A stretch of 64,000 nt of DNA, from positions 546,292,202 to 546,356,201 of the forward strand of contig NC_081412.1 in NCBI RefSeq assembly GCF_030272615.1, read 5' to 3'. Of the stretch, positions 46,921 to 55,694 are shown in pieces. This stretch comes from Cryptomeria japonica (taxonomy: Eukaryota; Streptophyta; Pinopsida; Cupressales; Cupressaceae). Below the pieces are notes generated by a model. The model saw nothing but the letters and a program-made list of their open reading frames with translations, searched no databases and was not told the DNA's origin. The translations under genes and the position numbers were made by a program. The number at the start of each line of letters is the position of its first letter. Position 1 is the stretch's first letter.

Positions 46921-47610
46921 TACGGCCGTGAAATTTAACCCAGTGAATTGCTGATGTCAGTGCCACATCAGCAGGGTTTGAAAATTTTTGGACCCCCTCT
47001 CATTTGCATTTTTGATTTTGCAGTTCAACTTCAAATGGCCATAACTTGCTCATTTTTGCTCCTTTTTGGGTGCAATTTTTTTTGAAATGGGCTATAATTT
47101 CGTGCTCTCCGCAGTGGTGAAAGAATTTTTTGATTTTAATGCACGGATTTTTCAGAAAATGCAGTTTTTGGTGACTGTCCCTGAGTAATCCCAGTTTTTG
47201 CAACTTCAGAGGCTTCATTTGGGGTCATCCGACCTCCTTTTTAGGTGCCGTTTTTTTTGAAAGTGCGTATTTTTTCATCTAATTTTACATGATGCTATCA
47301 GATTGATGTCATTGTAAGTAGAAATTGTACTTTCAGATCTTAGCCAATTTTGGCTCTCTTGGTACTTGTATATTTGCTTGAATCTCAGTTAGATTCATTG
47401 CATTATTGATTGAAGTCTCTTGTATCTCATTTGAGAAGTTGTAAAATTTGCATCATAAGCCCACTTTGCCTTGTTTTGCAAGTGGCTCATTGTAATCGCA
47501 CTAAGTATAAAGTGCCAAAATCATCACTTTAGGGGGGGTACTTTGATTGATTGAATTTGGGGGGTGTCTCTTGTGCTTTTGTGCTCTTGTGTTCTTTCCT
47601 TTTTTCTGCT

Positions 47611-48699
47611 ATGGGTTCTTCTAAGTTTCCTCTCTTAACTCCACATAACTATGCTACTTGGAAAATTGATGCATGGAGTAAACTCATGGAAAAAGGACTC
47701 ACTCATTACATTGATGGAACTATTGTTGCTCCAGCTGATCCTAAGGCTGATCCAGTTGGTCACTTAGATTGGCTCACTAAAAATATCATGGGAATTGGTA
47801 CCTTAAGAAAGTATGTATCAAAGGATCTCATTTTTCATATTGAGAAATGTACTCTAATCAAGGATGCTTGGCAAAAGTTTCAAGACTTGTATGGTCAAGT
47901 TGATGAGATTAGGGGATATCAAATTGATAGTGATCTCACCATGTTAGATCCCAAGAACTTTGATACTATACAAGATTATGTCACTAAGGCAAATGAGTTG
48001 AGGGCACAACTCAAAGATTGTGGCATTGATAAAAAGGATACTCAATTGATATTCAACTTGATAGGGAAGCTTCCACAAGAATATGCAGCATTTGTTTCTA
48101 GTTTCCAAACTCATAGGATGACAATGGGTTCAAGCTACAAAATGCCTACATTTGATGCTTTCAATGAAATGTTGATGATGGAACAAACTAAGTTGATAAG
48201 CATGGGCATTCTTAAGGCTTCTTCTAAGTCTCAAGCATTAGTGGCAAATCAAGGAAACAAAGGAAATCAAGGAAAGGACAACTCAAACAAGAAGAAATGG
48301 CAATCAAAGCCTAAGGAAAAAGCATCATCTTCTCCACAACAAGGAGATTCATCTTCTTCCAAGAAAGATAATTCACCAAAGAGAGAGAGACCTACTTGTG
48401 CTTATTGTAAAAAGATTGGTCATGAGGAACATCGTTGCCATACTAAGAAGATTGATGAGCTCACACATATCATCAAAAAGCATAACATTGATTTGCCTAA
48501 AGCATACAAAAAGGATGATTCATCAACTTCCACTTCCTCACATTCAAAAGGAAAAGGGCAAGCATTCATGGCTTCTACAAGTGGAAAAACTCACTCTTTT
48601 GGAACAAGAAAAGGAAAAGCTCTATGTGCTACAACAAATCATACTTCAGAGAGATGGCTTCTAGATTCAGGGGCTTCTCATCATATGACATCTTCATAG
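47611..48699 (+). CDS. gag: copia Gag plus protease start (non-autonomous element)
   Basis: Starts at ATG 47611 (MGSSKFPLLTPHNYATWK, the usual copia gag opening); an in-frame Met 60 bases upstream (47551) adds a hydrophobic stretch and is less likely. The UBN2-type gag core follows (WQKFQDLYG...DYVTKANELRAQL). A Lys/Ser-rich linker leads to the CCHC knuckle CAYCKKIGHEEHRC (48396-48437). It ends in the protease motif LLDSGASHHMTSS with TAG 48697-48699 immediately after. The next codons stay in frame, so the stop truncates or regulates a longer Gag-Pro product. CAG to TAG is the simplest origin. Confidence 0.85.
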   Translation: MGSSKFPLLTPHNYATWKIDAWSKLMEKGLTHYIDGTIVAPADPKADPVGHLDWLTKNIMGIGTLRKYVSKDLIFHIEKCTLIKDAWQKFQDLYGQVDEIRGYQIDSDLTMLDPKNFDTIQDYVTKANELRAQLKDCGIDKKDTQLIFNLIGKLPQEYAAFVSSFQTHRMTMGSSYKMPTFDAFNEMLMMEQTKLISMGILKASSKSQALVANQGNKGNQGKDNSNKKKWQSKPKEKASSSPQQGDSSSSKKDNSPKRERPTCAYCKKIGHEEHRCHTKKIDELTHIIKKHNIDLPKAYKKDDSSTSTSSHSKGKGQAFMASTSGKTHSFGTRKGKALCATTNHTSERWLLDSGASHHMTSS

Positions 48700-49893
48700 T
48701 CTATGTTCTCTACATTTGAGCCTTGCACCATGCCTCAGATTTTGATGGGCAATCATACATACATGGATGTGATTGGGAAAGGATCTATTGACATTGGGGA
48801 TAACTCCTTCAATGATGTGTTGTGTGTACCCCACTTGACAAACAATCTCCTTTCTATCTATCAAATCACACATGGCCCAACTAAGAGAGTTGTGGAGTTC
48901 ACACTTGACTCAGTTTTTATTAGAGACATGGAGACTAGAGCTATCATTGCGACTGGGGTGGTTGATCATGCATCTCGGTTATACTCCTTTTCAGATTTTG
49001 TTGATGATGATGATTTCACATTTGATGATTCTACACATGATGATCACACTTATTGTGATGATTCAGATTTTGAGGAGAACTTTGGAGACTTGAACATGGG
49101 GATTCTCACATGTAACCCAGTTCTTGAGTCTTGTATTTCATCTCCTCATATTGATATCACATCACCTATTGCACCTGATTATGTGGATAGTGCGACAGTT
49201 TTGCCTTCATGTGATTCAGTGCAGCAGGATATACATTATCTTCCAGCTTCAGATTCATGGGATGATTACTTGACAGACATTGCAGGTTTGTTTATGGAAT
49301 CCTACATTGCAGATTTGGGAGACATCATTGATGACATTCATCTTCTCTTTGATGAAGATGATCCTTCTTCGATTGTTGCGAGGGCACACTCTGACCCTCT
49401 TGTTCATTCTCTACATGATCATTCTTTCGAGGTTGACATGATTGTGGATACTTATGTACAGCAGTTGGAGGAGGTCTCTTTATTCTTTGAGGAGACACAT
49501 GAGTCTTTGGATATTGTTCTACATCCATCTCCACTAGATGTTGGAGTTCCTTTTTTAGTAGTGTGGAGCAGTTTACCATCTCTGGAAGGGGTATCTTTCA
49601 GCATCGACATGGGGACACGTGAGCAGTTTTCAGAGATTCCTTTCATCATGAGTTTTCTTCATACATCTTCCCTTCATGATTGGGGAGACTTTATGGATAC
49701 ACCTTTGGTTTTGTTTCTTCCTAAGGGGAGGAATGTTGTTCGACGTTCGTGGAGCAGTTTCTTCATACATCGAGCTTCTATCATTGGTGCAGATTCTTCA
49801 TTGAGAGAGGATCACAGTTTGACTTCTCTTCTTCTCTCATATGGGGGGGACTTTTTCCTCACATGGGGTTTTGTTCCTCACATACTTCTTTGA
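48700..49893 (+). CDS. Rest of protease region fused to an acidic ORF of unknown function
   Basis: Open for 397 codons in frame with gag. The first ~90 residues are the remainder of the copia protease / pre-integrase region (ILMGNHTYMDVIGKGSI...VPHLTNNLLSI...). From there a very acidic, Asp/His/Ser-rich segment (DFVDDDDFTFDDSTHDDH) leads into about 280 residues with no family I recognise, with repeated patterns such as FLHTSSLHDWGDF / SLREDHSLTSLL and hydrophobic strands near the end. It occupies the place where integrase, RT and RNase H normally lie. The open frame in a young insertion suggests it is maintained. Confidence 0.6.
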   Translation, partial: SMFSTFEPCTMPQILMGNHTYMDVIGKGSIDIGDNSFNDVLCVPHLTNNLLSIYQITHGPTKRVVEFTLDSVFIRDMETRAIIATGVVDHASRLYSFSDFVDDDDFTFDDSTHDDHTYCDDSDFEENFGDLNMGILTCNPVLESCISSPHIDITSPIAPDYVDSATVLPSCDSVQQDIHYLPASDSWDDYLTDIAGLFMESYIADLGDIIDDIHLLFDEDDPSSIVARAHSDPLVHSLHDHSFEVDMIVDTYVQQLEEVSLFFEETHESLDIVLHPSPLDVGVPFLVVWSSLPSLEGVSFSIDMGTREQFSEIPFIMSFLHTSSLHDWGDFMDTPLVLFLPKGRNVVRRSWSSFFIHRASIIGADSSLREDHSLTSLLLSYGGDFFLTWGFVPHILL

Positions 49894-50107
49894 GAGTTCT
49901 CTTGTATAGCTTTCATCTCTCTTTTTGGGGGAGGGTTTTTTCCCATTGGGTTTTTCTCTCTTTCCCCACTTTGTGAGAGATTTCATTGCATTGGTTTGCA
50001 TGCATTTGCATTTGTTCATGGGTACCTAACATGGCCTCGTTGCCGGGACCCATCTTGCATTGCTTAGTTGCATTGTAGACTTAAGTGCATTCCCCTAAGT
50101 TGCACTT

Positions 50108-50116
50108 AAGGGGGGG
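50108..50116 (+). other. Polypurine tract of non-autonomous copia element
   Basis: AAGGGGGGG immediately precedes the 3' LTR TGTTGG. Confidence 0.85.
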
Positions 50117-50614
50117 TGTTGGTGTAAATAATTATTCATCATGGATATTATTACACTTACTTAAGTTTACTTAGGATAATGCATTTCATAGTAGTTTGGA
50201 TATGAAACACTTGGGTGTTTGTGTCACATTGGGATAGTGTGTGTAGGAGAAATTCCACCTCTTATGGTGTTGATCTTGTTATTACACTATCATATCCACT
50301 TATTGTGGAGTGATAATTCCACCTTCGGTGGGTGATCCACCTCATGTGGAATATTATATTATTTCTCCTACCTACCCACACCTATTTCCTACCTACCCCT
50401 GTTTCTTATTGAACCACATGTCATGTTTGTGTGCTCATACATATCCCTAGCCTTGCCTATATAAGCAGGCTCATCTACATTGTATGTAACAATAACGATA
50501 ATCCAGTTGATTGTTGATCATTTTCTATTGATGAGAATACAGTTTATTCTTGTCCCATATTATGTCTCTATCTTGTACATTTCATTGACCTCTTGATCTT
50601 GGCAAAATCCAACA
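50117..50614 (+). repeat. 3' LTR of non-autonomous copia element
   Basis: 498 bp, identical to 45416-45913 except CCTTCGG for CCTTTGG, CCCCTG for CCCTTG and GAACC for GAGCC. Confidence 0.95.
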
Positions 50615-51922
50615 AATACATCATAGTTGAGGTTCGATTCTCCAGGGCCCACACCTACCACTTCATTCTCTTAAACCATTTCAGACATGAAAAAAAGGTA
50701 TCACTACCCTACTACCTTTTTAGGTCCCTTTCTAGGTCCCTCAATAAACATAGTAAAAATCCCTCTAGCCCGATTCTCTACTATGGGATTTTTCTTCTCA
50801 TCTATGAGCATTGTAAAACCCTCACCCTATTGGAAAACAAGAGGATTTCTACTTCTCTGGGTAAGAGAAAGATGGAGGGAGGAGACTCCAGCAAGGAGAA
50901 GGTGTCCTCTAGCAAAAAAAGAAAAAGTGCCCCTGGGATGGAAATAGAGGAAATTGATAAGGAATGCAGCGAAATGGAGACTGATGACTCCAATGGCGAA
51001 GACAACTGGAACAATGAGGAGCTGGGCAATGAGGAAGAAAGTGGTAATAATGAGCCTAGAAATGAAAGCCCCACCCTCAGTGATCGCCCTGGTAAGGACA
51101 ACAACCATCCCATGGAGGATGTGGATTTCAAGGATAATGAGGAAACTGATGTGAATTTCGAGAAGGAAATGAACACAGATTCTGAGAAGGACATGACTAA
51201 GGATAGAGCTCGTGAGGATAAGGAAAGTGTGGATAAAGGGCTTCTCTTGGATAACCTCAAGAAACTCACTGAAGTGAGAATGGATTACGACAGATGGACT
51301 TACGAGCTCCTGAAGAACCTCAAAAAAAAGGGGAAAAAAACTTATGAGAAGAGGGAGGATGACAATAAAGACCAGATAAATTGGAAGCAGAATATGGAGG
51401 ATAAGGTTAAATCGCTGGAAGAAGGAAGAGAGGCAATAAAAAATCTTATGGGCGTTATCCCGAGTATCCTATCTGCTGTCACTAAAAACCTGGAGGATAT
51501 TGCTAAGGTCATTGATCACACCAGCTCTCCAAAACCAATAGTGGAACTTGACTTGGACGAAGAGACTATCTAGTTTGGTAGTGGTGAAGTTACTCCGGTT
51601 GGTGGCGCTGCGAAGAGGACCGGGGCTAGTGTCAAGAAAGTTGTGGCTACTTCTGCAAAGGATCTCCCTAATCTCAAGGATAACATCAAAGAGCTGCATG
51701 AAATTAGCAACACCCTGGTGAATGCCCTAGAAAAAATCAACTAGTTTCTCCCTTGGAGTCTGGCTGGCTTGCTAGCTTTATGGGGCTTTTTCCGGTTTTC
51801 TTTGGTTTTCTGCTGGCTTTTCGATGGTCTGTTCCTTTTTGTATCTCTTTGAATTTTCTATTTAAGTTCTGCTTGTAAAGGGTTTCAAGGCCCCTTCAAA
51901 ACCTGCTTTTACCTTAATAAAA

Positions 51923-51938
51923 AACAAAAGGAGCCAAA
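51923..51938. repeat. 16-bp target site duplication of LINE (right copy)
   Basis: AACAAAAGGAGCCAAA, identical to 44431-44446, directly after the LINE A-rich tail. Confidence 0.9.
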
Positions 51939-51989
51939 AAATTCCTACAAAAAAATTAACTAAAAAAATCACTTGGTTCCACTAGGTAT

Positions 51990-53890
51990 GATACATGGTT
52001 GAAATCCATTGATGCTTCCATCTGGTTAAATTGTAGTGCTTTGAGAACTTGATATGTATCAGTGGGAACCAACGGTCTACAAGACCATTTGTCAACCCAC
52101 TCTTGTGATTCACTTTCTTCCCACAAAAAAATCATACATGAAGAGCAAAAACATGCAATTTGTCTAGTATAAATTACTAGTGAACTTGCATTTGAACTTC
52201 TAAATGAGTGCATGCCACTCGATCCTACAACTGTACAACAATCATGATAGTTTTCAATGTTAGATTCATTGATCAACCAAAAATATCTATGAACCATAGA
52301 CTTACTTGCATTACCTAGTCCCATCGTAGAGTTACAACATCACACAATTGTTGCTGCATCTATCAAATCAGCACCACCTTCGTACTTCAATTTTTCTCTA
52401 GTTAGGGCTCTTTTTACGTATTCTCTCATGTCATCATGCTCTCCCTTTCCATGTCCAACTTCAATAAAATTCAAAAAATGTTGTATAGTGCTTTTCACAT
52501 GCATCCTAGCCAACCAATAGAACATACTTACATTCTTGAATTGTGAGGTGCAATTATCTGACCATATTATGTGTTGGTTGTATCTTATGTTTCTTTCCCT
52601 TAAATTAGCATAGAAAACTTTAAAGCATCCTTGCACAAACTCTGACGAAGGAGTACGATCATCACTTATGTAGAAGTGATACTCTCTTAAAACCTTTCTA
52701 TCCTCCTCTGTGCTATCATCTACATGCATGCATGCTATGTGTACAAAAATAGTAACTTGTATAGAATGGTAATACATAGATTGCACTTCATTTTGAGGTT
52801 GTAGTGTATAATTCTCAGCAAAATCAATGATAGAGACAAGGGTACCAAGAGGAAATGTGTCCTTACTTGAATTTCTCATCTAAACATCGAGCTCTATTTG
52901 TATGCATTATGTACTCATAAACTAGTTTCTCTTGAAATATTTTCATAAATTCACATCTCTTCAATTCTTTTCCATCTTTAACCCATATATGTGTCTTGTA
53001 TTTTCCAAAAGAAACTACTTTCTTACCAATTTCATGTGTTCTCTCCAAATGTACACATCTAGGTAAATGTTGCAAGACACCACATGTAGCACAAGAACCT
53101 TTCAAACACATCATCTTATAATAAATGCAACCATCATCTCTTTTACATAGCACACTTGAAATAAATACTCTTGGTGAGTTATGAGGTGCTTGTATACTAC
53201 ATTCTTGCAAAACATCTTTAGTGTGCAAAGTACAACATATATGATGACAAATATCATAGTGCATGGAAAATTCAATATGCATCCTACAAAAACACGTGGT
53301 GCCTACATGATTAATCTTAACATGAAAAAGTTTTTCCATTTCAAAAAATCTTTGACTATTTCTTATTTGAGGAAACTTTTGAAGGAATCTTTCATATAAT
53401 TTTGTTTGAGTCATATCCAAATAGTGTTTGGCATGTGGCTCATGATTTCTAGATCCAATTAGCCTTCTAACAACATCTCTTTGGCTGGGCGAAACCCTTG
53501 TGTTGTCATGCCAAAAAATTTCAATTAATATTCTTAGTGCATCAACAACAACATTGTCTTTGCGTGGTAGTCTACCCGAGAACGCCCAAAGATAATTATT
53601 GTTAGGATCATCTATTTTCTCTTGCCTCTCTAATGCTTTACGTAATGTTGTTCTACTTATGTTTAATGACTTAATTATTTTGCTTATTAAACGATCATTT
53701 TTTATTTTTTGCTCATTATGGTTGATGTAATAACACGTCAAGTAACCTTAAAATCTTTAGTACGTGATTTTGTACCAATTGCTTGATATGCATCAAATAG
53801 ATTTCTCACAATATTTATTTCAATATTATTTTCAGATGATCTTAAGCCAAGAATTTTCATTGTCTTTCTAAATTTCAAATTTCTAATCAT
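51990..53890 (-). pseudogene. DDE-transposase-like gene, 5' and central exons, decayed
   Basis: Minus-strand frames 53890-53745 (MIRNLKFRKTMK...), 53741-52863, 52879-52340 and 52324-51956 follow each other with two frame changes (about 53742 and 52870) and one in-frame TGA (52340). The N-terminus has a helix-turn-helix-like piece (ISKIIKSLNISRTTLRKAL), then Cys/His-rich stretches (CFCRMHIEF..CHHICC; CLKGSCATCG..RCVH). The core reads IIDFAENY...YHFYISDDRT...IWSDNCTSQFKN...GHGKGEHD, an arrangement of acidic residues like a DDE nuclease. I know this pattern from a family widespread in plants and invertebrates, but cannot name it with certainty (Sola-like is one candidate). The last exon is probably 44118-44383, now beyond the LINE insertion. 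Confidence 0.7.
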
Positions 53891-54302
53891 TTGAACAATT
53901 AATTATTTTGAAAGCTTAAATCAAACTGCAAGATGTAAAAATGTGTATTATCATTATTTTTAATAATCAAAACTATTAAACAATCAGAATAACATTGAAC
54001 AAACAAATTAGAACAACAATTCAATTATTTGAACTCATACAAAACAAAATGTTCACTTACTTTGACATAAAACTATCGCAAATTGAAAAATCAATTGCAG
54101 TGGGGCCTTCAACAAGTTCCAATTAAAGTGCTTATGTGGCCATTGAGGCCATTGACCAAAAAAATTATGTGAAAGAAATGCGTACGTGTTATTTTTTGTT
54201 AAAATGTTCACGTATTTAGTCCCTAAAATACCCCAATGAACCAACGTTCATAATTCCAATAACCCGTACACGCTTCTAATGTTAAAAACTCATACGCATT
54301 AC

Positions 54303-54503
54303 TTAGAGAAAATAAAGGGGGAGGGAAAAGGAAGGGGGAGAGAGAGGGGGGGGCAGAGGGAAATAGAATTGGGGAGTGACGGAGAAGGAAATAGAATATG
54401 AGAGGGAGGGAGAGGGAGAGGGAGAGAGAGAGAGGATGGGAAAGGAAGGGAGATAGAGGGGGGGAGTGACAAAGAAAGAGTGGGGAGAGAGGGAGAGAGA
54501 GAA

Positions 54504-54541
<38 letters not shown>

Positions 54542-54640
54542 GGGGCGAGGGAGGGAGAGATAGAGGAGGGAGGGAGGGAGGGAGAGAGAGGGGGAGAGAG
54601 AGAAAGAAAGGGAGATAGAGAGGGGTCATATGCTCCTAAG
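54303..54640. repeat. Purine-rich (GGGA/GAGA) tract with (TA)n microsatellite
   Basis: About 340 bases of almost pure A/G on the plus strand (GAGAGA, GGGAGG reiterations), interrupted by a TATATATA run at about 54507-54524. Similar purine tracts recur inside the following array (54704-54830). Confidence 0.95.
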
Positions 54641-55694
54641 GGTTCATATGATGTTCTAAGGGGTCATATGGTGTTGTTAGGGGTCATGTGGGGTCCTAAT
54701 GGGAGGGAGGGAGAGAGAGGGAGAGAGAGAGAAAGAGAGGGAGATAGAGAGGGGTCATATGCTCCTAAGGGGTCATATGAGGGAGGGAGGGAGAGAGAGG
54801 GCGATAGAGAGAAAGAGAGGGAGATAGAGAGGGGTCATATGCTCCTAAGGGGTCGTATGATGTTCTAAGGGGTCATATGGTGTCGTTTGGGGTCATGTGG
54901 GGTCCTAATGGGGCCACACATGTGTTAGGACACCATATGACCCCTTGGGGCACCATAGGACCCCTTAGGACATCATATGGTCCAAAGGGGTCATTTTGGT
55001 GTGCTAAGGGGTTATATGGCGTCGTTAAGGGTCATGTGGGATCCTAACATGTGTGGCCCCATTAGGACCCCACATGACCCCTAACGACACCGTATAAGCA
55101 TTTAGGACATCATATGCTCCTGAGGGGTCATATGGTATTCTGAGGTGTCATATGGTGTTGTTAGAACACCGTACGACCCCTTAGGACACCATACGATCCC
55201 TTAGGACATCATATGGACCTAAGGGGTCATATGGTGTGCTAAGGGGTCATATGGTGTCGTTAAGGGTGATGTGGGATCCTAATGGGGCCACACATGTGTT
55301 AGAACACCGTATGATCCCTTATGACACCATAGGACCACTTAGGACATCATATGGTCCTAAAGGGTCATGTGGTGTGCTAAGGGGTAATATTGTGTCGTTA
55401 AAGGTCATGTGGGGTCCTAATGGGGTCACACATGTGCTGCAACACCATATGACCCCTTAGGACACTATATGACCCCTTAGGAAACCATATACTCCTAAGG
55501 GATCATATGGTGTGCTAAGGGCTCATATGGCCCATTGTTAAGGGTCATGTGGGGTCCTAATGGGGCTAAACATGTTAGAATACTGTATGACCCCTTAGGA
55601 CACCATAGGACCCCTTAGGACATCATATGGTCCTAAGGGGTCATGTGGTGTGCTAAGGGGCCATATAGTGTCATTAGACGTCATGTGGGGTCCT
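54625..55694. repeat. Hairpin-rich repeat array, units of about 140 bp (left block)
   Basis: Built from GGGGTCATATGGTGT and its inverse ACACCATATGACCCC, joined by GTGGGGTCCTAATGGGGCCACACATGTGTTAG. Because both orientations alternate, neighbouring units could fold into long stems. Key words recur near 54910, 55040 (inverted), 55283, 55424 and 55563. No coding potential. Confidence 0.9.

Larger units (their letters stand above)
45416..50614 (+). mobile_element. Young non-autonomous Ty1/copia element (gag-protease only)
   Basis: A 5199-bp plus-strand element with two 498-bp LTRs that differ at only three positions (all transitions) and a perfect 5-bp duplication AATAC (45411-45415, 50615-50619). 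A tRNA-Met primer site follows the 5' LTR at once, and a G-run polypurine tract precedes the 3' LTR. The internal region (4.2 kb) has a long GC-rich leader, gag, the start of protease and a long acidic ORF. There is no integrase, RT or RNase H sequence, so it must be mobilised by a partner's enzymes. Confidence 0.93.
44807..51744 (+). pseudogene. LINE ORF3, about 577 codons, unknown function, split by copia
   Basis: Two parts, 44807-45415 and 50620-51744, lie in the same frame either side of the copia element and its AATAC duplication. In the pre-insertion gene they formed one frame of 578 codons with a single TAG (51571-51573, context ETI*FGSG, consistent with a lost Trp) and no frameshift. 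The N-terminal ~270 residues contain WAKLEKGSLTSFMENLVDYD, SFKIYGVKFKLDAGLIATL and YHFILLNHFRH, resembling plant transposon-associated proteins (plant mobile domain or Transposase_32-like), a weak match by eye. The C-terminal half is acidic (Glu/Asp/Asn-rich), then a coiled coil (WTYELLKNLKKK...NWKQNMEDKVKSLEEGREAI). The ORF starts 20 bases before the RNase H ORF ends. Confidence 0.6.
44447..51922 (+). mobile_element. 5'-truncated LINE with third ORF, split by a copia insertion
   Basis: Plus-strand LINE flanked by a perfect 16-bp duplication (44431-44446 and 51923-51938). Without the nested copia element (45416-50614 plus one 5-bp duplication) it is about 2.27 kb. It starts inside the RNase H domain of ORF2, continues with a long ORF that overlaps the ORF2 end by 20 bases, and ends with a 3' UTR whose last part (GTAAAGGGTTTCAAGGCCCC..., about 51876-51922) matches the tail of the LINE at 15109-16040. 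It inserted into a probable intron of the minus-strand DDE-like gene. Confidence 0.87.

Noticed and set aside
50620-51922. 3' transduction of host DNA by the LINE
   Set aside because: The extra ORF lies upstream of the same tail that ends the other LINE at 16040, so it is internal to the element.
54303-54629. 108-codon minus-strand frame (Leu/Pro/Ser repeats)
   Set aside because: Direct translation of the GA-rich tract; no coding evidence.
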